Shown here piece after piece: positions 27,021 through 34,594 of a stretch of 64,000 nucleotides of DNA. A program made the position numbers and the translations under genes. The DNA is from Rhodoferax potami. Its GTDB lineage: Bacteria > Pseudomonadota > Gammaproteobacteria > Burkholderiales > Burkholderiaceae_C. The first letter of the stretch is position 1; each line of letters begins with the position of its first letter. The DNA lies in contig NZ_JAVBIJ010000001.1 of NCBI RefSeq assembly GCF_032193765.1, positions 1,116,001 to 1,180,000 of the forward strand, written 5' to 3'. Under the pieces are notes generated by a model that did no database searches, was not told where the DNA came from, and saw only the letters and a list, made by a program, of their open reading frames with translations.

Positions 27021-27758
27021 ATGAGTCAAAAAGTAGCGTATGTAACCGGTGGCATGGGTGGCATCGGGACCGCCATCTGCCAGCGTTTGCACAAAGACGG
27101 CTTCAAAGTGATCGCCGGTTGCGGCCCCACACGCGACCACGCCAAGTGGCTGGCCGAGCAAAAAGAGCTGGGCTACAGCTTCTACGCCTCGGTCGGCAAC
27201 GTGGGTGATTGGGATTCCACCGTCGAAGCTTTCAGCAAGACCAAGGCCGAGCACGGCAGCATTGACGTGCTGGTGAACAACGCCGGCATCACCCGCGACC
27301 GCATGTTCCTGAAAATGAGCCGCGAAGACTGGCAAGCGGTGATGAGCACCAACCTCGACTCCATGTTCAACGTCACCAAGCAAGTGGTGCCTGACATGGT
27401 GGAAAAAGGCTGGGGCCGCATCATCAACATCTCGAGCGTGAACGGTGAAAAAGGCCAGGCCGGTCAAACCAACTACTCCGCTGCCAAAGCCGGCATGCAC
27501 GGTTTCTCCATGGCTCTGGCCCAGGAGCTGGCCACCAAGGGCGTGACGGTCAACACCGTGAGCCCGGGCTATATCGGGACCGACATGGTCAAGGCTATCC
27601 GTGAAGACGTGCTGGCCAAGATCGTGGCAACTGTGCCGGTCAAGCGTTTGGGCGAACCTTCGGAAATCGCCTCCATCATCGCGTGGCTGGCGTCTGAAGA
27701 AGGCGGCTACGCTACAGGCGCCGACTTCTCGGTCAACGGCGGCTTGCACATGGGCTAA
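27021..27758 (+). CDS. phaB: Acetoacetyl-CoA reductase (NADPH)
   Basis: 245 residues, classical short-chain dehydrogenase. The nucleotide-binding glycine motif is TGGMGGIG near residue 7, NNAG follows in VLVNNAGITRD, the catalytic Ser is in NISSVNGEKG and the catalytic Tyr/Lys in YSAAKAG. The conserved SPGYIGTDMV follows. It reduces acetoacetyl-CoA to (R)-3-hydroxybutyryl-CoA for PhaC. GAGGAAA is its ribosome binding site; a terminator ends the phaCAB unit. Confidence 0.96.
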   Translation: MSQKVAYVTGGMGGIGTAICQRLHKDGFKVIAGCGPTRDHAKWLAEQKELGYSFYASVGNVGDWDSTVEAFSKTKAEHGSIDVLVNNAGITRDRMFLKMSREDWQAVMSTNLDSMFNVTKQVVPDMVEKGWGRIINISSVNGEKGQAGQTNYSAAKAGMHGFSMALAQELATKGVTVNTVSPGYIGTDMVKAIREDVLAKIVATVPVKRLGEPSEIASIIAWLASEEGGYATGADFSVNGGLHMG

Positions 27759-27776
27759 TTTCGCCCTGCGCATCCC

Positions 27777-27802
27777 AAAAACCCGCTTCGGCGGGTTTTT
27801 TT
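27777..27802 (+). terminator. Terminator of phaCAB
   Basis: AAACCCGC, loop TTCG and GCGGGTTTTTTT form a textbook rho-independent terminator 19 bases after phaB. Confidence 0.92.
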
Positions 27803-27928
27803 GCGTCTGTAGTGAGACAGCACCACAAGAAAGTAGGTGCGTTCTGCGATCGTTGGCGGGCGCTGGGGTATCCTCATTACGGTGTGTTTTGTTGGCCCGC
27901 AATCACCAAGGGCTAACCCCCGGAACCT

Positions 27929-29230
27929 ATGAAATCTGAAGAGTCTGTCTGGATCGATGTTGCGCTTTTGCGTGTGGGCCACTACGTGGAATTGGACGTG
28001 GGGTGGATGGCACACCCATTTCCGACCGGCAGCTTCAAAATCAGCTCCGCCAAGCAAATCGAAGTCATCAAAGGCTTGGGTAAAAAGCAAGTGCGTGTGG
28101 TTCCTCGCAAGAGTGATGAGCCCTCTTCGGAGGAGGCCGCTGATGTCCCCTCTGAATCGGCAGCACCCATTCCGCCTGAAGCTGCCAGCCTTTTGACCCA
28201 AGAGCAGGCAGACGCCGAGCAGCGCAGACTTCGCGCCGCCATGCTCACCGCCCAGGAGCGCAGTCTGATCGCTTGTGAGCGCAGATTCGCAGAGTCGGTG
28301 CGCCTGTATCGCAAAACGATGGACATGGTGCAGTCGCAGCCCAAGTTGGCGACTGAGCCCTGTCTCGGGATGGTCAACACCTATGTCACCGAGCTGATGG
28401 ACAACGGAGAGGCGGCCATCCGCTTGCTCTCCGAGGCGGCGGGTGACAAATCGGCCATGCACCCTGTCAACGTCACCGTGATTTCTTTGCTACTCGGCAA
28501 GGCGATGGGACTGAACAAATCGGAGTTGATCGACCTCGGTATGGCGGCTTTTTTGCACGACATCGGCAAAGTGAAATTGCCGGACCGGGTGCGCTGGTTG
28601 GAAGACAACTTTTCAAGCGCGGAGTACCGTCTCTATCAGGAGCACGTGCCCCAGGGTCTCGCTATTGGAAAGGGCATGGAGCTGCGTTCCCCCGTGTTGC
28701 TGGCCATGCTCCAGCACCACGAGATGGTGGACGGTAGCGGTTTCCCGTCACGCTTGCGTGGCGATGCTTTGGGCACCAGTGGGCGGATACTGGCCTTGGT
28801 AAACCGGTATGACAACCTGTGCAACCCTAGCCGGCCGGGCTCTGCGCTGACGCCGCATGAGGCGCTCTCGCTGATATTTGCGCAGTTCAAAGCCCGTTTC
28901 GACGCGGTGACCTTGAGTGCATTCATCCGCATGATGGGGGTGTACCCCCCGGGTTCCGTGGTGCAGCTGATCGACGACCGCTTCGGGATTGTGGTCTCAG
29001 TCAACTCGGCGCGGCCGCTCAAGCCGCGCATCATTCTTCACGAACCGGGTGTGGCGCGGGCTGAAGCGTTGATTTTGGATTTGGAGAAAATGCCGCAACT
29101 GGGCATCCGGCGCAGCTTGAAGCCCGGCAACTTGCCGGCTGCGGCGCTGGACTATCTGGCGCCGCGCCAGCGAATTGCGTATTTCTTTGAGCAGGCTTCG
29201 GAGCCGGATACGGCTAGTGCCGAAGAGTGA
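27929..29230 (+). CDS. HD-GYP-type cyclic-di-GMP phosphodiesterase with N-terminal DUF3391-like domain (GFP variant)
   Basis: 433 residues, no membrane segment. The N-terminus (about 8-60) resembles DUF3391, and an acidic Pro/Ser/Ala linker follows at about 60-95. The HD motif is FLHDIGKVKLP with His210-Asp211, and HHEMVDGSGFP stands where canonical proteins have HHExxDGxGYP, so the signature is GFP rather than GYP. Metal-binding histidines of the HD core appear present. It probably hydrolyses cyclic di-GMP to GMP in the cytoplasm. A c-di-GMP riboswitch stands 9 kb away in the same window. It is monocistronic. Confidence 0.85.
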   Translation: MKSEESVWIDVALLRVGHYVELDVGWMAHPFPTGSFKISSAKQIEVIKGLGKKQVRVVPRKSDEPSSEEAADVPSESAAPIPPEAASLLTQEQADAEQRRLRAAMLTAQERSLIACERRFAESVRLYRKTMDMVQSQPKLATEPCLGMVNTYVTELMDNGEAAIRLLSEAAGDKSAMHPVNVTVISLLLGKAMGLNKSELIDLGMAAFLHDIGKVKLPDRVRWLEDNFSSAEYRLYQEHVPQGLAIGKGMELRSPVLLAMLQHHEMVDGSGFPSRLRGDALGTSGRILALVNRYDNLCNPSRPGSALTPHEALSLIFAQFKARFDAVTLSAFIRMMGVYPPGSVVQLIDDRFGIVVSVNSARPLKPRIILHEPGVARAEALILDLEKMPQLGIRRSLKPGNLPAAALDYLAPRQRIAYFFEQASEPDTASAEE

Positions 29231-29249
29231 GGGCGTTCGCCCGGAGAAG

Positions 29250-29427
29250 GGTGTCTGCGAAACTCCACCGGACCCGCATCCTGAACCGGGGTTCAGGTGG
29301 GCGAGGTCAGCTGCCACTTTGGGTTCATCTGACGCGAGATGATCACGCTAGCGGAGCAATGTTCCAAGCCCTGGCTCAATGAGCATTGGTTCAAGGAAAT
29401 ATAAAGCCCGGCAGGTTCGCAGACACC
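29250..29427 (-). ncRNA. ssrS: 6S RNA
   Basis: The two ends, GGTGTCTGCGAA and TTCGCAGACACC on the minus strand, form a 12-pair closing stem around about 178 bases. Near the 3' end the minus strand reads CACCTGAACCCCGGTTCAGG, which matches the conserved 3' hairpin of E. coli 6S RNA (CACCTTGAACC...GGTTCAAGG). The location directly downstream of zapA is the classic one in proteobacteria. 6S RNA mimics an open promoter and sequesters sigma-70 RNA polymerase in stationary phase. Exact ends are approximate. A TACAAT box lies upstream at 29431-29436. Confidence 0.88.
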
Positions 29428-29484
29428 TGCATTGTAGGGGTCAACCCTGAGCTTGAGTGGGCATCAGGAGCTTATTTGCAGTGC

Positions 29485-29814
29485 TTAGAGCAAGCGGCCA
29501 TCGTCGCTCAGCGCGACGTCGAGTCGCTCCAGCAGCGAAGTCAGCAGCAGGGCGCTGTCGCCCTCAATGGCTAGCGGCGTGCCGGTGCCTGTAGCCACGG
29601 CGGCAGGGGCTGCAGACTTGTCAGAAAGGTCGAACGCCAGGTTTAGCGCTGCTAACACGGCAATCCGGTCACGGGCCCGCACCTTGCCTGCATCGCGGAT
29701 TTTGCACATGGCCGTGTCTACGCGCTCCACGGCTTCCAGCAAGCGGGATTCACCGCCTTCGGGGCAGCCAAGCAGGTAGCTCTGCCCCATGATTTGAACT
29801 TCCAGCTGTTTCAT
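29485..29814 (-). CDS. zapA: Cell division protein ZapA
   Basis: 109 residues. The N-terminal domain reads KQLEVQIMGQSYLLGCPEGGE and a C-terminal coiled coil follows LAALNLAFDL. It binds and bundles FtsZ at the Z-ring. It overlaps the upstream small coiled-coil gene by four bases (ATGA), and 6S RNA follows downstream, a conserved arrangement. Confidence 0.93.
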   Translation of the reverse strand: MKQLEVQIMGQSYLLGCPEGGESRLLEAVERVDTAMCKIRDAGKVRARDRIAVLAALNLAFDLSDKSAAPAAVATGTGTPLAIEGDSALLLTSLLERLDVALSDDGRLL

Positions 29815-30035
29815 GTCGGATCTTTATGGGTCAGCAGGTGATCGGGAATGCGCTCCAAAAGCGCATCGACCCGCGCTCGCGCTGCACTCAATCTTGATTT
29901 GAGGGAGTCCCGCTCGTGGCTGAGTGTTTCCACTTGGCTGGTGAGTAACGCGTTGGTCCGCTGAAGCTCCTCGTAGCGGAGCAACAAGCGTTCTACACGC
30001 TCGGCAATTTGGTCGATGGGAGTCTGATTCGCCAT
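29811..30035 (-). CDS. Small coiled-coil protein (ZapB-like/TIGR02449-type) upstream of zapA
   Basis: 74 residues, nearly all heptad-repeat helix: ERVERLLLRYEELQRTNALL, then a stretch around SHERDSLKSRL. Short coiled-coil proteins of this kind next to zapA are common in beta- and gammaproteobacteria and are presumed to be cell-division accessory factors. ATG 30035 is used; further upstream in the same frame lies the cobalamin riboswitch, so longer starts are rejected. ATGA overlap with zapA indicates translational coupling. Confidence 0.78.
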   Translation of the reverse strand: MANQTPIDQIAERVERLLLRYEELQRTNALLTSQVETLSHERDSLKSRLSAARARVDALLERIPDHLLTHKDPT

Positions 30036-30089
30036 AAGTGTTTCATTGTAGGGGTGGCGCAAGCATTCCCTGCGTAAAATGCGCGGTGT

Positions 30090-30295
30090 TGGTGCTCGCG
30101 GTGTGGTTCGCATGCCGCAGTTCAACGGGAAGCAGGAGAGGGTGCCGCACGCGGCGGTCCTTAACCTGCGCTGCCCCCGCAACGGTAAGTGGACGTGTCG
30201 CCTTGACACTGCTTTCATCAAAGTCACTGAACGCTTTGAACACGCGCTTGGGAAGACGATGAAGGTTGCCTCCATCAGCCCGGATACCGGCCAAT
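30090..30295 (+). ncRNA. Cobalamin riboswitch 1 (upstream of cobB operon)
   Basis: The conserved parts of the B12 aptamer occur in order: GGGAAGCAGGAGAGGGTG, CTGCCCCCGCAACGGTAA (30171-30188), GTCACTG, GGGAAGACGATGAAGG and the terminal AGCCCGGATACCGGCC (30278-30293). About 100 bases of expression platform follow, including the hairpin TGCGCC AA GGCGCA. No T-run terminator is visible, so control is probably at translation of cobB. It should shut down the synthesis operon when adenosylcobalamin is plentiful. Confidence 0.95.
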
Positions 30296-30393
30296 AAGGT
30301 GGATATGCGCCAAGGCGCATTTCCGTAACGCTCAAGCTCTGGCGGGGAAGCCGGGGAGAGTGAAGCAACACAAGGCATGAGACAGCGCCTGTA

Positions 30394-31863
30394 ATGTCAC
30401 GTTCCTGCCCGGCACTATTGATTACCGCCCCGTCCTCCGGACAAGGGAAGACAACGGTCACTTCCGCGTTGGCGCGTCTGCATACGCGCCAGGGACGGCG
30501 AGTGCGCGTCTTCAAATGCGGGCCTGATTTCCTAGACCCCTACTGGCACCAGCTCGCCAGTGGCGCACCGGTGTACCAGCTCGATTTGTGGATGACCGGT
30601 GAGGACGATTGCCGCCAGCGCCTGAGCCGGGCCGCCGAGGAGGCCGACCTGATTCTGGTGGAAGGCGTCATGGGCTTGTTTGATGGCGATCCCAGCGCTG
30701 CCGACCTCGCCCAACGCTTTGGCCTGCACGTCATGGCCGTGATGGATTCCGGCTCCATGGCCGGCACCTTTGGCGCGCTGGCCTACGGCCTGCAAACCTT
30801 CCGCCCCGGCCTGCGCTGGGCCGGTGCCCTGGCCAACCGCGTTGCCACCGAGCGCCACGCCGCCATGTTGCAACGCAGCCTGCGCAGCGACAGTCCGTGG
30901 CTGGGTGCAGTGATGCGCAACGCTGCGATGACACTGCCCGAACGCCACTTGGGCCTGACGGTGGCGAGCGAAGTCGCCGACGCCCAAGCCCGCCTGGACG
31001 CAGCCGCCGATGCATTGGCAGCAACTCCGCTGGGGCAAATGAGCGTCGAAGACCTCCAACAGTGGTCAGTGGAATTCCAAGACCAAGTGTCAGAGCTAGA
31101 GCCAGCCCGCCAGGGCGAAGCGGCAGAGCGCTCTGCGCAGGTCAAGGAGGAGCCCGCGAAGCGGGCGGGGGACACGGAGCAGAGCGCTCTGCCGCTTCGC
31201 TCGTCCCTCCAAGAGTCGCGCAACCAAAAGACCGCAAGCCCAAACCTCAAAGGCAAAACTATCGCAGTAGCGAGAGACACCGCCTTCTGCTTCATCTACA
31301 CCGCCAACCTCGATTGCCTGCAGTCCTTGGGCGCCGAGTTGGTGTTCTTCTCGCCGCTTAAAGACACTGCCTTGCCCACCTGCGACGCAGTCTGGATTCC
31401 CGGTGGCTATCCCGAACTGCACGCCAACACCCTTTCTGCCAACACCCGTTTGCGCGACAGTCTTGCCGCCCACGTGCAGGCCGGCAAACCCGTGTGGGCC
31501 GAGTGCGGCGGCATGATGGTTTTGTTCGATACGATCACGACCACCGACGGTGCACAACACACCCTTTGGGGCCTGCTGCCCGGCGAGGTCACCATGCACA
31601 AGCGCTTATCGGCTCTGGGCCCGCAACAGCTCAAACTGCAGACGGGTACCCTGCGCGGCCACACCTTTCACTACTCCACCAGCGCCAGCACGCTGGTGCC
31701 AGTCGCCCGCACCGCGCGCCCCGATCACGACCCCATGCCCGATGCAGGCGAGGCGGTATGGCAGCAAGGTTCTGTGCGGGCCAGCTACTTTCACGCTTGG
31801 TTTCCATCCTGCCCCGAGGCGGTGGTTGAGCTGTTCACCCCGGCGCATGAGGGGCCTGCATGA
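30394..31863 (+). CDS. cobB: Cobyrinate a,c-diamide synthase (hydrogenobyrinate type)
   Basis: 489 residues. The N-terminal dethiobiotin-synthetase-like ATPase has P-loop APSSGQGKTTV (residues 9-19), then KCGPDFLDP and LVEGVMGLFDG. The C-terminal type 1 glutamine amidotransferase domain has the nucleophile in WAECGGMMVLF and a late His in SYFHAWF. It amidates carboxylates a and c using glutamine and ATP. The linker, about residues 241-270, is unusual: it is encoded by an 86-base palindrome (31115-31200) and is Glu/Ala/Arg-rich with no domain resemblance, making the protein longer than the usual 430-460. Its stop overlaps the next gene. Confidence 0.95.
   Translation: MSRSCPALLITAPSSGQGKTTVTSALARLHTRQGRRVRVFKCGPDFLDPYWHQLASGAPVYQLDLWMTGEDDCRQRLSRAAEEADLILVEGVMGLFDGDPSAADLAQRFGLHVMAVMDSGSMAGTFGALAYGLQTFRPGLRWAGALANRVATERHAAMLQRSLRSDSPWLGAVMRNAAMTLPERHLGLTVASEVADAQARLDAAADALAATPLGQMSVEDLQQWSVEFQDQVSELEPARQGEAAERSAQVKEEPAKRAGDTEQSALPLRSSLQESRNQKTASPNLKGKTIAVARDTAFCFIYTANLDCLQSLGAELVFFSPLKDTALPTCDAVWIPGGYPELHANTLSANTRLRDSLAAHVQAGKPVWAECGGMMVLFDTITTTDGAQHTLWGLLPGEVTMHKRLSALGPQQLKLQTGTLRGHTFHYSTSASTLVPVARTARPDHDPMPDAGEAVWQQGSVRASYFHAWFPSCPEAVVELFTPAHEGPA
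31115..31200. repeat. In-frame palindromic element inside cobB
   Basis: The arms 31115-31136 and 31179-31200 are perfect 22-base inverted repeats (left arm starts GCGAAGCGGCAGAGC; each arm contains GCAGAGCGCTCTGC, itself a palindrome). A second small hairpin, CCCGC GAA GCGGG, lies between them. The element is translated as part of the linker between the two enzymatic domains of CobB and leaves the frame open. Confidence 0.85.
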
Positions 31864-32714
31864 CGCAAGACCTCTTGCATTTCAGCCCCGGCCCGCAGCG
31901 CATCGTCTGCTTGACCGAAGAGACCACCGAGTGGCTGTACCTGTTGGGCCAAGAGCACCGCATCGTAGGCATCTCGGGCTACACCGTCCGCCCTCGGCGG
32001 GCACGGGACGAAAAGCCCAAGGTCAGCGCTTTCCTGAGCGCCAAGACCGACAAAATCATGGCGCTGCAGCCGGACTGCGTGTTCGGCTTCTCGGACCTGC
32101 AAGCTGACATTGCGGCCGATCTGGTCAAGCGCGGTGTGCAGGTCACCATCTTCAACCAACGCAGCGTGGCCGACATTTTTTCCATGCTCTACCAAGTCGC
32201 GGCCATGGTGGGTGAGGCCGAGCTGGGCGCCCGGCGCATTGCACAGATGCAAGCCGACTTGCGGGCCATGCAAGCCGCGGTCGCTGCCCGCCTCGCGGCT
32301 GGCGCGCGCAGGCCCAAGGTGTTTTTTGAAGAGTGGGACGAACCCCATATCAGCTGCATCCGCTGGGTGTCAGAGCTGATGACGATTGCGGGCGGAGACG
32401 ACTGCTTTCCCGAGCTCTCTCTTGAGCCCATGGGCAAGCAGCGCATCATTGCCGACGGGGCGACTATCGTGCAGCGCGCGCCAGATATCGTGCTCGGCTC
32501 CTGGTGTGGCAAGAAATTCCGCCCTGAAAAGGTGGCTGCTCGCGAAGGTTGGGCCGATGTGCCTGCGGTGCGGGGCGGCCAGTTGTTTGAAATCAAGTCT
32601 GCCGACATTCTCCAACCCGGCCCCGCTGCGTTGACCGACGGCGTGCAGCAGATGCACCGCATCTTCATGCAGTGGATGGACAAGACTTTGCCCACCGATG
32701 GAGCACCCGCATGA
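31860..32714 (+). CDS. Cobalamin-binding (BtuF-like) protein without signal peptide
   Basis: 284 residues. The periplasmic-binding-protein fold of the B12/iron-siderophore class is recognisable: PQRIVCLTEETTEWLYLLGQ, SAFLSAKTDKIMALQPDCV, FFEEWDEPHISCIRWVSEL, and a C-terminal GPAALTDGVQQMHRIF. Oddly, no signal peptide is present: the N-terminus MTQDLLHFSPGPQRI is polar and starts by ATGA overlap with cobB, so it may act in the cytoplasm or have another role. Genes of this type are common in Burkholderiales cob operons. A separate, secreted BtuF-like protein is encoded at 35402. Confidence 0.78.
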   Translation: MTQDLLHFSPGPQRIVCLTEETTEWLYLLGQEHRIVGISGYTVRPRRARDEKPKVSAFLSAKTDKIMALQPDCVFGFSDLQADIAADLVKRGVQVTIFNQRSVADIFSMLYQVAAMVGEAELGARRIAQMQADLRAMQAAVAARLAAGARRPKVFFEEWDEPHISCIRWVSELMTIAGGDDCFPELSLEPMGKQRIIADGATIVQRAPDIVLGSWCGKKFRPEKVAAREGWADVPAVRGGQLFEIKSADILQPGPAALTDGVQQMHRIFMQWMDKTLPTDGAPA

Positions 32715-33292
32715 CAGACTTCACCATCGCCCGCAGCGAGCTCATTCTGGGTGGCCAGAAAAGTGGCAAGTCCCGCCGCGCCGAATTGCTGGCCCGCGAG
32801 TGGGTGCAGCAGTCGCCGGACCACCACGCCGTCATGATCGCCACCGCCCAGCCTTGGGATGACGAAATGCGCCTGCGCATCGCCCGCCATCAGCAGGAGC
32901 GCGCTGAGCGCGTGCCCGGCATGAAGACTGTGGAAGAGCCGCTGGCGTTGGCTGAGGCCATTGAGCAGCACAGCACCCCGGCAACATTGGTGGTGGTGGA
33001 CTGCCTGACGCTGTGGCTCACCAACCAGCTGATGCCGGTCGATTTTGAGCCCAATAGCCCTCCAGCCCAAGTAGATCCTGCGCGGGTAGCTTCTTTTTTG
33101 ATAGCAATCGCGCAGGCCCCTGGCCCTGTGGTGCTGGTGGGCAACGAGATCGGCCTGGGCGTAATCCCCATGGGGCGCGAAGTGCGCGCCTTTGTGGATG
33201 CGCTGGGCCGGCTCAACCAACAGGTGGCTGCCACCTGCGAACGCGTCACCCTCATGGCTGCCGGCTTGCCGCTGACCCTGAAGGCACCCTGA
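32711..33292 (+). CDS. cobU: Adenosylcobinamide kinase / adenosylcobinamide-phosphate guanylyltransferase
   Basis: 193 residues. The P-loop is LILGGQKSGKSRRAELLA (residues 10-27), followed by HQQERAERVPG, whose His is the guanylylation site in the family, then VVDCLTLWLTNQL and VLVGNEIGLGVIPMG. It activates cobinamide for nucleotide-loop assembly. Residues about 115-135 (NSPPAQVDPARVASFLIAIA) are encoded by a copy of the dispersed GCTAT/ATAGC repeat, replacing the helix usually found there. Starts at an ATGA overlap with the upstream gene. Confidence 0.93.
   Translation: MTDFTIARSELILGGQKSGKSRRAELLAREWVQQSPDHHAVMIATAQPWDDEMRLRIARHQQERAERVPGMKTVEEPLALAEAIEQHSTPATLVVVDCLTLWLTNQLMPVDFEPNSPPAQVDPARVASFLIAIAQAPGPVVLVGNEIGLGVIPMGREVRAFVDALGRLNQQVAATCERVTLMAAGLPLTLKAP
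33051..33106 (-). repeat. Dispersed GCTAT/ATAGC repeat inside cobU coding sequence
   Basis: The plus strand reads CCTGCGCGGGTAGCTTC then TTTTTTGATAGCAATCGC, the same arrangement as GCGCTGGTAGCT...TTGATAGCAATCGG at the end of cbiB and GCGCTGGTAGCTAT...AATAGCAAAC between phaA and phaB. It lies within cobU codons without breaking the frame. Confidence 0.55.
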
Positions 33293-33318
33293 AACATTTT
33301 TTACCAAGGAGCAAAATC

Positions 33319-33996
33319 ATGCACATCGAACCCGGTCTGGTAGACACCACCAAAATTTTCCTGAGCTACGCCACTGCCACCACCGCGGCCCTGTACGCCA
33401 CCAAACTGGCGGTCGATGCCGTCAAAAAAGACGGCCCCCTGGCCCTGATCGCCCGTGCCTTGCTGTGCGTAGGCTTGGTGTTTTGCTTTTTTGAAGTGGC
33501 GCCGCACCACCCCGTGGGCGTGTCCGAGGTGCATCTGATTCTGGGCACCACCCTGATGCTGATCTTCGGCGTGGCGCCTGCAGCCATCGGCCTGATGGGC
33601 GGCTTGTTGATCCAGAGCGTGTTTTTCGCGCAGCAAGACTTGCCCCAGTACGGCATGAACGTCACCACCTTGCTGGTGCCCTTGTTTGCCACCGCCGCCT
33701 TGGCCCGCCGCATCGTGCCTGCAAATGTGGCCTATGTAGACCTGACTTACGGCCAGGCTTTCAAGCTGTCTGCAGCCTACCAAGGTGGCATCGTGGCTTG
33801 GGTCGCCTTCTGGGCTATTTACGGCCGTGGCGTGGGTATGGAGAACATGAGCCAGATTGCCACTTTCGGCGCGGCTTACATGACCGTGGTGCTGGTAGAG
33901 CCCCTGGTGGACCTGGGTGTGCTGGCGGCTGCCAAGGCTATGCGTCGTTTGCAAGGCAACCCGCTGGTGAACCAGCGCGTGTACACCGCGGCCTGA
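33319..33996 (+). CDS. cbiM: CbiM-like cobalt ECF transporter substrate-specific component
   Basis: 225 residues, about six membrane segments. The N-terminus MHIEPGLVDTTK carries the conserved His2 and the amino-terminal metal site of CbiM/NikM proteins. EVAPHHPVGVSEVHLILG is the second conserved region. It should bind and admit Co2+ for corrin synthesis. Partner genes cbiN, cbiQ and cbiO are absent from the window, so either the partners lie elsewhere or this works alone. Located between cobU and cobO in the B12 run. Confidence 0.82.
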   Translation: MHIEPGLVDTTKIFLSYATATTAALYATKLAVDAVKKDGPLALIARALLCVGLVFCFFEVAPHHPVGVSEVHLILGTTLMLIFGVAPAAIGLMGGLLIQSVFFAQQDLPQYGMNVTTLLVPLFATAALARRIVPANVAYVDLTYGQAFKLSAAYQGGIVAWVAFWAIYGRGVGMENMSQIATFGAAYMTVVLVEPLVDLGVLAAAKAMRRLQGNPLVNQRVYTAA

Positions 33997-34024
33997 GCAT
34001 TTGCTGAACTGAAGGACTGTTGTT

Positions 34025-34594
34025 GTGGATTTGATCGCCCCCCCCGTAGACCGTGACACGCCCCGTCCGCAAGGCGAGCGGCGTGGTTTGATATTGGTGC
34101 ACACCGGCACCGGCAAAGGCAAGAGCACCGCCGCCTTTGGGCTGGCGCTGCGCGCCCATGGCCGGGGCAAGGCGGTCAAGGTCTACCAGTTCATGAAAGT
34201 GCCCACCGCGCGTTTCGGCGAGCACCGCCTGTTTGAGCAGCTGGGCATTCCTATCACCGGCTTGGGCGACGGCTTCACCTGGAAGAGCAAAGACCTGGAC
34301 CACTCCGCCGAGCTGGCCCAGGCCGGTTGGGAGCAAGCCAAAGCCACGGTGATGGCGGGCGAGCACTTCATGGTGGTGCTGGATGAAATTATGTACCCCC
34401 TGCGCTACGGCTGGATTCCTCTCGAATCCATCTTGTCCTGCCTGCGCGAGCGCCCGCCGCATGTGCACGTGGTGCTCACCGGTCGCAATGCCCCAGCGGA
34501 GCTGATTGAGGTCGCCGACACCGTGACCGAGATGACGCTCGTCAAACACCACTTCAAAGCCGGTGTGCCCGCCCAGCGCGGGATTGAAGACTGA
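34025..34594 (+). CDS. cobO: Cob(I)yrinic acid a,c-diamide adenosyltransferase
   Basis: 189 residues with the CobA/CobO P-loop HTGTGKGKSTAAFGLALRA (about residues 24-42), the motif AGEHFMVVLDEIMYPLRYG and VHVVLTGRNAPAELIEVAD. It transfers the adenosyl group from ATP to Co(I). The start is GTG 34025 with AAGGA upstream; the stop overlaps the ATG of the next gene (TGATG), coupling it to the ABC ATPase. Confidence 0.94.
   Translation: MDLIAPPVDRDTPRPQGERRGLILVHTGTGKGKSTAAFGLALRAHGRGKAVKVYQFMKVPTARFGEHRLFEQLGIPITGLGDGFTWKSKDLDHSAELAQAGWEQAKATVMAGEHFMVVLDEIMYPLRYGWIPLESILSCLRERPPHVHVVLTGRNAPAELIEVADTVTEMTLVKHHFKAGVPAQRGIED

Noticed and set aside
29386-29574. 62-codon plus-strand frame over the zapA/6S junction
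   Set aside because: It lies opposite 6S RNA and the end of zapA, with no protein-like character.
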